Source: an uncultured Bacteroides sp. (GTDB lineage Bacteria; Bacteroidota; Bacteroidia; Bacteroidales; Bacteroidaceae). From it: a stretch of DNA of 37,226 bases. The translations under genes and the position numbers were made by a program. A model generated the notes under the pieces. The model did no database searches. It was not told the DNA's origin and was given only the letters and a program-made list of their open reading frames with translations. Positions 7,911 through 16,831 of the stretch are shown here, in pieces. Location of the stretch: contig CAMTPH010000020.1 of the NCBI GenBank assembly GCA_947074345.1, forward strand, positions 1 through 37,226, written 5' to 3'. Positions within the stretch are counted from its first letter, which is position 1; every line of letters begins with the position of its first letter.

Positions 7911-10208
7911 ATGAAAAAGTATTTATTGACGGTTGCCATATTGGTTACAACCGGCCATTTTGTCTTTGCACAAGAGTCTGTGCAAGATAGTCTGACAAAC
8001 GTAAACTTGCAAGAGGTGCAAGTTATTTCTACGCGAGCTAATGCAAAAACTCCTGTTGCTTTTAGTAATGTCACTAAAGAGGATATACGTAGACAAAACA
8101 CAGGGTTAGATCTTCCTTTCTTATTATTGAATACACCATCTGTTTTAACGACTTCTGATGCAGGTACGGGTATTGGTTATACATCAATACGTGTGCGTGG
8201 TACCGATGCAACACGCATCAATGTTACTGCCAATGGTATACCTATGAATGATTCTGAAAGTCAATCTGTATTTTGGGTGAACACTCCCGATTTACTCTCT
8301 TCGCTCGAAGATATCCAAGTACAGCGTGGGGCAGGTACATCAACCAATGGTTCGGGTGCATTTGGTGCAAGTATCAATATGCGTACTCAAAACGCATCTA
8401 TTACTCCTTATGCTGAGGCGTCGGGTTCGTATGGCTCGTTCAATTCGCATAAAGAAACTGTACGTGTAGGTTCGGGCCTATTGGGCAACCATTGGGCGTT
8501 TGATGCACGTATCTCTAATATTGGTAGTGATGGATATCGCGATCGTGCCTCTTCTGATTTAAAGTCATACTTTGCTCAAGCCTCTTATTTCGGAGAATCT
8601 ACTACAGTGAAGTTCATTACTTTTGGTGGCCGCGAAAAGACCTATCATGCATGGGATGGTATCAGCTTAAAGAAGATGGAAGAAGATCGTACTTACAACC
8701 CTAATGGAGTTATCAAAGATGATAATGAGAATAAAGGCAAGGAGATTGGATTCTATGATGACCAAATAGACTATTATCGTCAAACACATTATCAATTGTT
8801 GTTAAACCAACGCTTGGGTGGCGGATGGCAAATGAATGTTGCTCTTCACTATACAAAAGGTTATGGCTATTATCAAGAATACAAGAATGGCCGTACTCTC
8901 AAAGAATACGGTTTAACTCCTTACTATGAGCCTATCTTCAATGATAATGGCGAATTAGAAGGTTCTAAACTGATTAAAAAACAAAACTTGATTCGCAAGA
9001 AGATTGTAGACAATCACTTTGGTGGTGGTGTGTTCTCGTTCGATTACAGTAAAGACCGTTGGGCGGCATCTATTGGTGGTGGCGGTAACTATTACACAAA
9101 CGATCACTATGGTCAAGTATTGTGGGTGAAGAACTACATTGGAACGCTAGCTCCCGATCATGAATACTACCGTAATACAGGTAACAAAACCGATGTGAAT
9201 ATCTATGCCAAAGCCAACTATCAAATTGTTGGTGGCCTGCATGCCTATGCCGACTTGCAATATCGCTACGTTAAATATACCATCGATGGTACTAACGATA
9301 AATGGGACTGGACAGCTAGCCCTGAACGTAATCAGGTGTTGAATGTAAACGATCATTTCAACTTCTTTAATCCTAAAGCTGGTTTGTTTTGGCAAATCAA
9401 TGCCAACCACTCTGCTTATGCATCGTTTGCATTGGTCAACAAAGAGCCTACCCGAAATAACTATACCGATGGTCTTTTCAATACACCTCCAAAGGCAGAA
9501 AAGATGTACGACTATGAGTTAGGCTATAACTACCGTAGCGAACGATTCTCGGCAGGTGTAAACTTCTACTATATGAACTATATCGACCAATTGGTTTTAA
9601 ACGGTAAGTTAAACGAGATTGGCGAACCAATGGCTGAAAACGTGAAACACAGTTACCGTATGGGTGTTGAAGTTTCAGCCGGAGTAAAGATTACTCGTTG
9701 GTTAGATTGGAATGTCAATGCTACTTTGAGCAAGAATAAGATTAAAGACTATGTAGGTTATGTAAGCGATTATGATGAAAACTGGGACGAGCTTTGGACT
9801 CAAACTTCTATTGAGGTAGGAGATACACACATTGCTTTCTCTCCAAAGTTTATGGCAAACAGTAATATTGGAGTAAACTTCGGTGGATTTCAAGCTTACT
9901 TGCAAACACAATATGTAAGTCGTCAATACCTTGATAACTTCGGCCGCAAAGAAGATTCTATCAACCCATATTGTGTAAGCAATTTAAGTGCAAGCTATAC
10001 TTTCAGTCTTCCATCTATCAAGAACATTACAGTAGGTGCAACAGTTTACAACTTGTTCAACAAGATGTATGTAACCAATGGTTTTTCTCAAACCGCTGCA
10101 GTATATGAGCAAGGCAATAAAGAAACAACAGCTATGCTTTCTTCAGATCCTCGCTTTTATCCAATGGCAGGAACAAATGTATTGGCTACTGTAACACTTC
10201 GCTTTTAA
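7911..10208 (+). CDS. TonB-dependent outer-membrane receptor for thiamine (OMthi type)
   Basis: 765 residues. Signal peptide of about 20 residues (cleavage before QESVQD), a TonB-box-like LQEVQVIS (33-40), a plug domain (about 45-165, with TSIRVRGTDATRINVTANGIP and VQRGAGTSTNGSGAFGASIN) and a beta-barrel ending in an aromatic residue (TLRF). There is no carboxypeptidase-like N-terminal extension and no SusD partner, so it is a classical nutrient receptor and not a SusC. The substrate assignment rests on context: a TPP riboswitch directly upstream, and a PnuT and a thiamine pyrophosphokinase gene directly downstream (3-bp gap, then an 11-bp overlap). This operon arrangement is established for thiamine acquisition in gut Bacteroides. 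Confidence 0.93.
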   Translation: MKKYLLTVAILVTTGHFVFAQESVQDSLTNVNLQEVQVISTRANAKTPVAFSNVTKEDIRRQNTGLDLPFLLLNTPSVLTTSDAGTGIGYTSIRVRGTDATRINVTANGIPMNDSESQSVFWVNTPDLLSSLEDIQVQRGAGTSTNGSGAFGASINMRTQNASITPYAEASGSYGSFNSHKETVRVGSGLLGNHWAFDARISNIGSDGYRDRASSDLKSYFAQASYFGESTTVKFITFGGREKTYHAWDGISLKKMEEDRTYNPNGVIKDDNENKGKEIGFYDDQIDYYRQTHYQLLLNQRLGGGWQMNVALHYTKGYGYYQEYKNGRTLKEYGLTPYYEPIFNDNGELEGSKLIKKQNLIRKKIVDNHFGGGVFSFDYSKDRWAASIGGGGNYYTNDHYGQVLWVKNYIGTLAPDHEYYRNTGNKTDVNIYAKANYQIVGGLHAYADLQYRYVKYTIDGTNDKWDWTASPERNQVLNVNDHFNFFNPKAGLFWQINANHSAYASFALVNKEPTRNNYTDGLFNTPPKAEKMYDYELGYNYRSERFSAGVNFYYMNYIDQLVLNGKLNEIGEPMAENVKHSYRMGVEVSAGVKITRWLDWNVNATLSKNKIKDYVGYVSDYDENWDELWTQTSIEVGDTHIAFSPKFMANSNIGVNFGGFQAYLQTQYVSRQYLDNFGRKEDSINPYCVSNLSASYTFSLPSIKNITVGATVYNLFNKMYVTNGFSQTAAVYEQGNKETTAMLSSDPRFYPMAGTNVLATVTLRF

Positions 10209-10211
10209 TCG

Positions 10212-10781
10212 ATGGATACGTTAGAAATTATAGGAACAGCAGTTGGGCTCATTTACCTTTGGTTAGAGTATCATGCAAGCATCTATCTATGGATAGCAGG
10301 TATTATTATGCCTGCAATCTACTTGTTTGTCTACTATGAAGCCGGGTTGTATGCCGATTTTGGTATCAATATATATTATTTATTGGCAGCCATCTATGGA
10401 TGGATTATTTGGAAATACGGCAAACAGAAAAAAGATAAAGCTGAACTGCCCATCACCAAGTTTCCATTGAAGTATCTTTTGGTGGTATCATTGGTGTTCT
10501 TAGTGGCATTTGTAGCAATAGGTAAGATATTGGTAAACTTTACTGATAGCGATGTGCCTTGGTTGGATTCATTTACAACAGCACTTAGCATTATTGGTAT
10601 GTGGATGTTGGCGCGCAAATATATAGAGCAGTGGTGGGTATGGATTGTAGTTGATGTAGTTTGCTGTGGTTTATATATTTATAAGGAATTATATTTTACC
10701 TCTTTCTTATACGGTTTGTATGCCATTATTGCTATCTTTGGTTATTATAAATGGAATAAACTAATGGTCAATGAACAATAA
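10212..10781 (+). CDS. pnuT: PnuT inner-membrane thiamine transporter (PnuC family)
   Basis: 189 residues, very hydrophobic, with about seven predicted membrane helices. PnuC-type features include WLEYHASIYLWIAGIIMPAI near the N-terminus and the aromatic motif IYGWIIWKYG (about residues 58-67), with a second W-rich segment at IEQWWVWIVVDVVC. PnuC-family proteins move vitamins by facilitated diffusion and the substrate is trapped by phosphorylation inside the cell. Thiamine is inferred from the TPP riboswitch and the kinase gene, whose ATG lies inside the last codons of this gene. Confidence 0.93.
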   Translation: MDTLEIIGTAVGLIYLWLEYHASIYLWIAGIIMPAIYLFVYYEAGLYADFGINIYYLLAAIYGWIIWKYGKQKKDKAELPITKFPLKYLLVVSLVFLVAFVAIGKILVNFTDSDVPWLDSFTTALSIIGMWMLARKYIEQWWVWIVVDVVCCGLYIYKELYFTSFLYGLYAIIAIFGYYKWNKLMVNEQ

Positions 10782-11397
10782 TCAAGAATTTGATATACAT
10801 GCAGTCGTCTTGGCAAATGGTAGTTATCCCGAAACGGTATTGCCATTGCATATTTTAAAAACTGCACCATATCTGATAGCATGCGACGGAGCTACTAATG
10901 AATTGGTACATCATGGCATAATTCCCGATATTATAGTAGGGGATGGCGATTCTATTTCAGCAGAGAATAAGAAGAAGTACAAAGATATATTCCGTCAGAT
11001 AGATGATCAAGAAACAAACGATTTGACAAAGGCCATCAACTATCTCTTTTCGATTGGCAAAACCAATATTGCTATTATTGGAGCTACAGGTGGAAGAGAT
11101 GATCATGCATTGGGAAACATTAGTTTGCTTATTGAGCATATGCGAAAAGGTATCAATCTAAGAATGTATACCGACTATGGCATGTTTATTCCGGTCAATG
11201 GAACACATTCATTTAAAGTGATGCCCGGTCGTAAAGTTTCTATTTTCAATTTTGGAGCCAGGCATCTTCAATCAGAAGGGTTGAAGTATCCGATTTATGA
11301 TTTTACTGATTGGTGGCAAGGTACACTCAATGAAGCAACCGGTGATGAGTTTACCATTCATGCCGATGGCGATTACTTGGTTTATCTAGCTTACTAA
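10771..11397 (+). CDS. thiN: Thiamine pyrophosphokinase
   Basis: 208 residues. The TPK motifs are clear: ACDGATN (38-44), VGDGDSI (56-62), DDQETNDLTKAI (78-89) and GATGGRDDHALGN (104-116), followed by a C-terminal beta-rich thiamine-binding domain. The enzyme converts thiamine to thiamine pyrophosphate with ATP in the cytoplasm, trapping the vitamin imported by the two preceding proteins and producing the riboswitch ligand. The start codon overlaps the pnuT stop by 11 bp, which suggests translational coupling. The operon ends at the hairpin 11414-11460. Confidence 0.95.
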   Translation: MNNNQEFDIHAVVLANGSYPETVLPLHILKTAPYLIACDGATNELVHHGIIPDIIVGDGDSISAENKKKYKDIFRQIDDQETNDLTKAINYLFSIGKTNIAIIGATGGRDDHALGNISLLIEHMRKGINLRMYTDYGMFIPVNGTHSFKVMPGRKVSIFNFGARHLQSEGLKYPIYDFTDWWQGTLNEATGDEFTIHADGDYLVYLAY

Positions 11398-11413
11398 TAC
11401 GATTTAAAACAAT

Positions 11414-11460
11414 AAAAGAGAAGTCCTCAAAGTATTAACTACTTTGAGGACTTCTCTTTT
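11414..11460. terminator. Bidirectional terminator, 21-bp perfect stem
   Basis: Left arm 11414-11434 (starting AAAAGAGAAGTCCTC) and right arm 11440-11460 are perfect complements over 21 bp around a 5-nt loop. The A-run and T-run at the arm ends give a U-tract in both directions. It serves the thiamine operon (plus) and the rhamnogalacturonan lyase gene (minus). Confidence 0.9.
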
Positions 11461-11478
11461 ACTATATATAGCTACATA

Positions 11479-14400
11479 CTATTTAATGAGTTTTTGGCTA
11501 TACTTGTTATTTCCAACTTCAACCATTACTACATAATGTCCTGAAGGTATATTCTCTAATCCACCGATATACAATTTGCCACCTCTCGAAACCGTATATA
11601 CTCCTTGCATAACTGTCATGCCAGTTGTGTTATAAAGTCCCACAATAACCTGACCATTCGCATCGTTTGGAAGTATTACGTTAAAGTGGTCGCTCAATAC
11701 AGTAGGATAGATAGTACATGTAGATTCATCGCTGAATGCATCTTCGATACCTGTAGGGTTAGCATAAAGCTCATATTGATCTTTTACTTTGGCAGCACTC
11801 ATAGCACCTTCGTATAGACGTAACTCATCCATAGTACCCGTAAATGGTGTATTGAAGTTTACGTTACAGTTGCCTATCACGATGTTTTCATTCTCTGTTA
11901 TGTCACCGGTATTATCACCTGCTTCACCTGCTAGTTCACCATTTACGTATAGTTTAAGAGTTTTTGTATTGCAATCGCGTACACCTACCAAGTGGTTCCA
12001 CTGTCCGTCGAAGTATTGCGAAGCAGAAACATCAACATTACTCTTCGTTACATCATCGTCGATAGCAAATGTAAGTCTGTCATTCTTATATTGCAAGCCA
12101 ATCCATTTGCCGGATGCACCTGTCGATGTATCTTTTTTGTGGCTGCCTTTGTGGAATAGATACCAGTCTACACCCGTTCCGCCATTCGATTTAAACCAAC
12201 ATTCGATGGTGAAAGGTTTAGTGCCCATTGCAAATTGAGTGTAAGATGCTTGTTCCATGCGGCGAGTTTCAGGCGTTCCTGGCAGTTCTATTGCATTGTC
12301 TTTTACACCTTGTGCCCATGTAGGAGTGAAGTTTGTTGCACTTGCTTCACCATAAACCGCATTGTAAGCAGAGCTTCCGGTTGTTTCATCAAATGCGTAG
12401 TAAGCCACTTCCTGCAATATAACCGGTTCGATAACCGTGATTGTACCATTCAAAACAGCAGGTTCTTCATTTCCGGTAGAAGTAACTGTATAGTTGTATA
12501 CACCAACTTCATTTCCGGTACCTTCGATAGTAAATGTAGATTCATCTGTCGAAATATTGCTTGTAAAACCACTAGGAAGACCCTCAATCTTAACGCTCTC
12601 TGCCTTGCTCCATTCGTATCTGATAGGTTGAATAGATTCGCCTGACTCGATGATTTGTTTTAGATCTCCACTACCGCTAAGTTTATTGAATGATGCGCGT
12701 GATGTGTTATAGTCGCGTAGATAATAACCCAAGTGTGGAGGTTGATTGTAAGCTACATTTTGCCAAGCCACCGCCATGCGATAAACATGATCGTGCATCA
12801 ATGTAGTTACTTTATAATCGGTAGGTATTACCGTACTAAATATAAGTAAATCAGAACTTGTTTTCGAATCCCATAAGATAACCTCTTCGCGCCAATCGCC
12901 CAAGATATCTGCACTTAAGTTTGGAGTAGCTTTAGTCGTATTGCACGAAGCAGCATTGCTATAGTTAGATAGCGTAAGCATGCGGGTAGTGCCATTGCCA
13001 TTCCACTTATCAATATTTACCCCATCAAGCAATTCGTCTTGCAAATCACCATCCCAATATATTCTGAAGTTTACAGATGGTCGCTTTGTCGATATAATCT
13101 CTCCTTTGCAGTTATAAACATTATTGATTTTAGTGTTGTCAGAATAATAACCGGCAACCCACATTTCATGTCCACGATGATTTGGATCAATATCGGCAGC
13201 AATGCCGCGACCTATATCAGTACCTGTTTTTTCGCCATACATTATCTCACCTGTTTTGGCTGAATGCAATTCAAAGCCATACTTAGCCGTTTTCTCTTCG
13301 TGTGGAGAAAAAACTTCTAATCCAGCTATATCAGGATCTAAATCTCCAAAATGAATAGCGTCACCATGACCACATCCGGTGCGATAAAGTAACGAGCCGT
13401 CATTATTAATCACACAAGCACCATATACTATTTCATCACAACCATCGCCATCTACATCGCCTACAGCCAAGTTATGATTACCTTGTCCATATGCATCTTT
13501 GCCCGATGTGCTTGAGTCGTGTACCCATTTGAGGGTTAAGTCTTTTCCATCAAAATCGTATGCTGCCAATGTAGTACGAGTGTAGTAACCTCTACACATC
13601 ACCAAACTAGGTTTTACTCCATCAAGATAAGCTACAGCAGCCAGATATCTTTCAGAACGATTGGCATAACTATCGCCCCAACCCGATGAACTGCCACGAG
13701 CCGGTGTGTAAGGAACAGTTGATATCTCGGCTCCTGTATCACCTTTAAAGATGGTAAGATATTCAGAACCGGTCATAACAATCCCTGCATTACTTCCTGT
13801 AGAACGGTAATCGACTGTAGGACTATCACTGCCCATCAATACATTTTTGTTTTGTCCGTCGATTGTACCGGGGGCTGTTTTACAAGCAACTTCTGCTTTG
13901 CCATCGCCATCAAAGTCGTACACCATAAACTGAGTATAGTGTGCACCGGCTCTAATGTTACGACCTAAATCGATACGCCACAACAGAGTGCCATCCAATT
14001 TATAGGCATCCAAATATACATTGCCCGTATAACCGCGATGTGAGTTATCACGTGAGTTCGATGGATCCCATTTTACAATAATTTCATATTGTCCGTCGCC
14101 ATCTAAATCGCCTACACTACAATCGTTGGGCGAGTAATCGTATGCTTGTCCGTCAGGATATGATTCTGTTGTACTATTGTTAGATACGGTGTAGGCTGGT
14201 GTTACTCCACCAGCTGGGCGTTGTAATGATAATCGCTTATATTGTTCTGCCCATACATCAATATTGTCAGTGGTTTCTATCTCTTCATCGTTCAATATAG
14301 CTTTGATTGTGTAGTTTGATGATACGTTACCGCCTGTATCTACAAAATTAGTTTTGCTTTGAATAGGAGAAGCGTTGATTTTAGTTCCATCTCTATAAAC

Positions 14401-14580
14401 GTCAAAAGCTAGACTCCAGTGATCGGTAGCTAGACTTCTCCAAGAAAGGAATACTCCGGTGGATGATTTTATTGCAATAGCTCCACGATCGAGTTTCTCT
14501 AATTGTGTTTGTTGCGCTTGAATTGGCATCGCTAACGAACCGGCCAATATGCAACTACACAAGAAAGTGTTTAGTTTCAT
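11479..14580 (-). CDS. Secreted rhamnogalacturonan lyase (PL11-like) with LamG and T9SS C-terminal domains
   Basis: 1033 residues. Signal peptide of about 22 residues (ending IQA before QQ). Residues about 24-640 match PL11 rhamnogalacturonan lyases: the opening LEKLDRGAIAIKSSTGVFLS, then a propeller with repeated calcium-type DxDGDG loops (SVGDLDGDGQYEIIVKWD, DFDGDGKAEVACKT, VGDVDGDGCDEIVYG). An Ig-like segment follows (about 650-725), then a LamG/concanavalin-type domain (about 730-935, with FTIECWFKSNGGTG and WNHLVGVRDC) and a C-terminal region (about 945-1033, with IYPTVLSDHFNV, LENIPSGHYVVMVEV and a final QKLIK) that fits type IX secretion sorting domains. It should cleave the rhamnogalacturonan-I backbone of pectin outside the cell. 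The LamG domain may bind glycan. No other pectin gene is adjacent. Confidence 0.92.
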   Translation of the reverse strand: MKLNTFLCSCILAGSLAMPIQAQQTQLEKLDRGAIAIKSSTGVFLSWRSLATDHWSLAFDVYRDGTKINASPIQSKTNFVDTGGNVSSNYTIKAILNDEEIETTDNIDVWAEQYKRLSLQRPAGGVTPAYTVSNNSTTESYPDGQAYDYSPNDCSVGDLDGDGQYEIIVKWDPSNSRDNSHRGYTGNVYLDAYKLDGTLLWRIDLGRNIRAGAHYTQFMVYDFDGDGKAEVACKTAPGTIDGQNKNVLMGSDSPTVDYRSTGSNAGIVMTGSEYLTIFKGDTGAEISTVPYTPARGSSSGWGDSYANRSERYLAAVAYLDGVKPSLVMCRGYYTRTTLAAYDFDGKDLTLKWVHDSSTSGKDAYGQGNHNLAVGDVDGDGCDEIVYGACVINNDGSLLYRTGCGHGDAIHFGDLDPDIAGLEVFSPHEEKTAKYGFELHSAKTGEIMYGEKTGTDIGRGIAADIDPNHRGHEMWVAGYYSDNTKINNVYNCKGEIISTKRPSVNFRIYWDGDLQDELLDGVNIDKWNGNGTTRMLTLSNYSNAASCNTTKATPNLSADILGDWREEVILWDSKTSSDLLIFSTVIPTDYKVTTLMHDHVYRMAVAWQNVAYNQPPHLGYYLRDYNTSRASFNKLSGSGDLKQIIESGESIQPIRYEWSKAESVKIEGLPSGFTSNISTDESTFTIEGTGNEVGVYNYTVTSTGNEEPAVLNGTITVIEPVILQEVAYYAFDETTGSSAYNAVYGEASATNFTPTWAQGVKDNAIELPGTPETRRMEQASYTQFAMGTKPFTIECWFKSNGGTGVDWYLFHKGSHKKDTSTGASGKWIGLQYKNDRLTFAIDDDVTKSNVDVSASQYFDGQWNHLVGVRDCNTKTLKLYVNGELAGEAGDNTGDITENENIVIGNCNVNFNTPFTGTMDELRLYEGAMSAAKVKDQYELYANPTGIEDAFSDESTCTIYPTVLSDHFNVILPNDANGQVIVGLYNTTGMTVMQGVYTVSRGGKLYIGGLENIPSGHYVVMVEVGNNKYSQKLIK

Positions 14581-14636
14581 AAATTCGTATTTAGTGGTTA
14601 ACTTAGATTTATTCAGGTTGTTAACTTGATAACATA

Positions 14637-14644
14637 CAAATATA
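14637..14644 (-). promoter_or_regulatory. -7 box for the rhamnogalacturonan lyase gene
   Basis: Reads TATATTTG on the minus strand, a full match to TAnnTTTG, giving a leader of roughly 50 nt. A second, imperfect copy of the same octamer lies at 14645-14652. No clear -33 element was found. Confidence 0.45.
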
Positions 14645-14795
14645 CAAATATTTACTATTCAATAATGTGGATTTTGAATGGGATAAATTGATTATTGTAA
14701 GGTAAGTGTCTGGTAAACAAAGGTGTATGTAAGAGGTTAAAGTGCAGATTAGTCAATTATGACATGATTTATATCAAATAATACTATCTTTTTTA

Positions 14796-15572
14796 TTACA
14801 GCCAATGCAATATCTGGAAGAATAACATATAGCATCCGGCCAATGCAAGAATGGCAAGCATAATGATTTTAATCAGCTTCTTATTGAGCTTTAATGCTAC
14901 AACAGATGCTAGATAAGCCCCCGAACTACTACCTATTCCTAATACTAAACCATCTATTAGATTGATTTTACCTGAAATGGCAAATATTGTCAAGGCTATG
15001 GAGCTGATAACCAGTCCTAAGAATATACGAATAGCCGTGATGCGTACATAGCCCAACTTCAACCGCCAGTTGCATAGTGCAAACCAAATCATACCTATGG
15101 CTACAGAGATAAATCCGGCATAGACACCTGCTATCAGAAACATTGCCCATGTCAGCCAATCTACTTTTACGGGTGTATCGACCGATGGACAGTTACATTT
15201 AGACATTTTCATGTTTTTGTTGAGCGAAATGTATACGATAGAAAAGATTATGATGCCCAAAAGTACTAGATGAAGTATTTCATTGCTAATGTTAGTTGCC
15301 AACAATGCACCTACAATCGTACCTATGGCAGTAGGGATACCGAGTGTTATGACCAGTTTCCAAGGCATTTTGCCATTGCGCGAAAACTTGATTGTAGCAA
15401 TGATGTACTGCATGAATAAGTTCACACGGTTGGTTCCATTGGCCATCGAAGCACTAAGTCCGGCACCCATATAAACAGGAAGAATTATCAATCCACCTCC
15501 ACCAATCAATATATTGATGAAACCACCGGCAAAACCACCCGCAACTAAGATGAGATAGTGGACAAGATCCAT
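14796..15572 (-). CDS. TSUP (TauE/SafE) family membrane permease
   Basis: 258 residues, almost entirely hydrophobic, with about eight predicted helices. The N-terminal GGFAGGFINILIGGGGLIILPV followed by NGTNRVNLF is the hallmark of the TauE/SafE family, and the second half repeats the pattern more weakly. A short cytoplasmic or periplasmic loop carries CNC. Family members move sulfite, sulfonates or other organosulfur anions, but the substrate of this one cannot be inferred. The Fe-S protein gene lies upstream on the same strand, but the 298-bp gap containing a palindromic element argues against a simple operon. Confidence 0.9.
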   Translation of the reverse strand: MDLVHYLILVAGGFAGGFINILIGGGGLIILPVYMGAGLSASMANGTNRVNLFMQYIIATIKFSRNGKMPWKLVITLGIPTAIGTIVGALLATNISNEILHLVLLGIIIFSIVYISLNKNMKMSKCNCPSVDTPVKVDWLTWAMFLIAGVYAGFISVAIGMIWFALCNWRLKLGYVRITAIRIFLGLVISSIALTIFAISGKINLIDGLVLGIGSSSGAYLASVVALKLNKKLIKIIMLAILALAGCYMLFFQILHWL

Positions 15573-15742
15573 TTATATTATTCTAAGGAGTTATTAAAGG
15601 ATAACATTTGGTGATAGAATAAGTTTAAAACTAGTCAATATAGAACCGAAACGTCGTGTTGAAGGATGTAGAATAAATGCTCTATCTATAGCAACTGTTT
15701 GCTGCTAGTTATGGTTGAGTTGTAGATAGCTATATAAAGCAC

Positions 15743-15806
15743 GATAACTGTTAACTATTATCGTGCTAAGTGTGTACACTCAACTTGATAATAGTTAACA
15801 GTTATC
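15743..15806. repeat. Paired-palindrome intergenic element, copy 1
   Basis: Two 20-bp modules, GATAACTGTTAACTATTATC (15743-15762) and its exact reverse complement GATAATAGTTAACAGTTATC (15787-15806), are separated by 24 bp. Module 1 is flanked by GCAC and GTGC, extending its own imperfect palindrome to 28 bp. The spacer contains AGTGT-GT-ACACT. A second copy at 26235-26298 has the same module order, spacing and flanking words. It lies between the Fe-S protein gene and the TSUP gene, both on the minus strand. The rest of 15573-15870 holds an 8-bp hairpin (15843-15865) next to the Fe-S protein stop and nothing else recognisable. Confidence 0.85.
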
Positions 15807-15842
15807 AACTGAATTATTTATTCCTTATTTATTGATTATAGA

Positions 15843-15865
15843 AGATAGAATGCTTGTTTCTATCT
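15843..15865 (-). terminator. Weak hairpin after the Fe-S protein gene
   Basis: AGATAGAA (15843-15850) and TTCTATCT (15858-15865) form an 8-bp stem with a 7-nt loop, 5 bp beyond the stop of the minus-strand gene. There is no U-tract on the minus strand, so a terminator role is uncertain. Confidence 0.3.
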
Positions 15866-15870
15866 ATTGG

Positions 15871-16740
15871 TTACACCCAACCTTCTTCTATCACTTCACC
15901 TCTAAGGCTTATCACTATTTTCTTGATTGGAACTTTGCGAATTGCTTTCTCTTGTGCTTTCATGGCCAACTGCAACAAGCCAGTACAGCAAGGTACTTCC
16001 ATAATGATTACAGTAAGTGTGTTGACCAATGCCACATCAATCATCGTAACAAGTTTCTCAACATAAATCTCTTTGTTAGAATCTAATTTAGGACAAGCAA
16101 TGGTTAGTTTCTTATTCTTTAAGAAACGATTGTGAAAATCGGCGTAGGCAAACGCGGTACAATCGGCTGCTATCAATAGATCTTCGTTGGCCAAGAAACC
16201 CGCTTGCGGATTGAGCAAGTGCAACTGTATTGGCCAGTGTGTCAACTCAGATTGAGTGCTTACCATTGATGGCGCTTTATTGGCCATTGCACCCATTGGT
16301 GCACCGGTTGGTTTAACAGCTGCAAACGAACGAGCCATGCTGCCCGGACAACCACTTGGTTTTTGTGGTGCTTTATCTTCTAACATACTTAAATCTACTT
16401 TTAATTGGTGTTTCTTTATATATTCTATTCCTTGTCTAACTAACTCTAGTTCATTATGGTCTTTCAAGTGTTTCAGATGAGCCAATATCGTTTTCTCTCC
16501 TTTAGGCGAAATACGATCCATTACTGCATTCTCATCATACGGCAATGCTTCGCGTTCTTCAATGGTGATAGCACCAACGGGGCATTCGCCTATGCAGGCA
16601 CCTAGACCATCGCAATACAAATCACTTATCATGCGTGCTTTGCCATCAATCATTTGTAGAGCTCCTTCGTGACATCCCTCTACACAGTTGCCACAACCAT
16701 TACAAAGATTCTCATCAATGAGTATAATTTTTCGTTTCAT
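15871..16740 (-). CDS. 4Fe-4S ferredoxin-domain protein, probable redox partner in the Hcp cluster
   Basis: 289 residues. The N-terminal ferredoxin domain has CNGCGNCVEGC (C13, C16, C19, C23) and YCDGLGACIGECP (C43, C49, C53). In the second motif a leucine stands at the position of the usual second cysteine. The central part carries SGCPGS, and the C-terminal domain has further conserved-looking cysteines (ADCTAF, TIACPKLD, EVPCCTG). No membrane segment or signal peptide is seen, so it should be cytoplasmic. Related proteins often sit beside hcp or Crp/Fnr regulators. Here it is divergent from the HcpR-like gene and shares a candidate operator (16796-16811). Electron transfer to Hcp is plausible but inferred from context only. 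Confidence 0.85.
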   Translation of the reverse strand: MKRKIILIDENLCNGCGNCVEGCHEGALQMIDGKARMISDLYCDGLGACIGECPVGAITIEEREALPYDENAVMDRISPKGEKTILAHLKHLKDHNELELVRQGIEYIKKHQLKVDLSMLEDKAPQKPSGCPGSMARSFAAVKPTGAPMGAMANKAPSMVSTQSELTHWPIQLHLLNPQAGFLANEDLLIAADCTAFAYADFHNRFLKNKKLTIACPKLDSNKEIYVEKLVTMIDVALVNTLTVIIMEVPCCTGLLQLAMKAQEKAIRKVPIKKIVISLRGEVIEEGWV

Positions 16741-16766
16741 ATTCTATTCTCCTTTTTTAGATGATG

Positions 16767-16774
16767 CAAAATAA
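16767..16774 (-). promoter_or_regulatory. Near-consensus -7 box for the Fe-S protein gene
   Basis: TTATTTTG on the minus strand, one base off TAnnTTTG. Its centre lies 33 bp from the centre of the inverted repeat at 16796-16811. Confidence 0.35.
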
Positions 16775-16795
16775 CAGCATAAATAAAAGATGGTG

Positions 16796-16811
16796 TGTAA
16801 CATTTGTTACA
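16796..16811. promoter_or_regulatory. Candidate Crp/Fnr-type (HcpR) operator between divergent promoters
   Basis: TGTAAC-ATTT-GTTACA, an inverted repeat with 6-bp arms and a 4-bp spacer, the layout of Crp/Fnr-family sites. Its centre (16803.5) is 32 bp from the centre of the regulator's -7 box and 33 bp from the centre of the Fe-S gene's -7 box. That corresponds to about -40 for both start sites, a class II activator position. Confidence 0.5.
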
Positions 16812-16831
16812 ATGAGGTGTTATTTATCTAG

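Noticed and set aside
12235..12645. 136-residue plus-strand ORF inside the rhamnogalacturonan lyase gene
   Set aside because: It lies entirely antisense to a well-supported gene, has unusual residue composition and no recognisable domain.
15743..15806. Insertion sequence end or MITE
   Set aside because: No target-site duplication is visible, and the inverted modules lie inside an internally symmetric element without a transposase or terminal-repeat architecture. A genome-wide copy count could reopen this.
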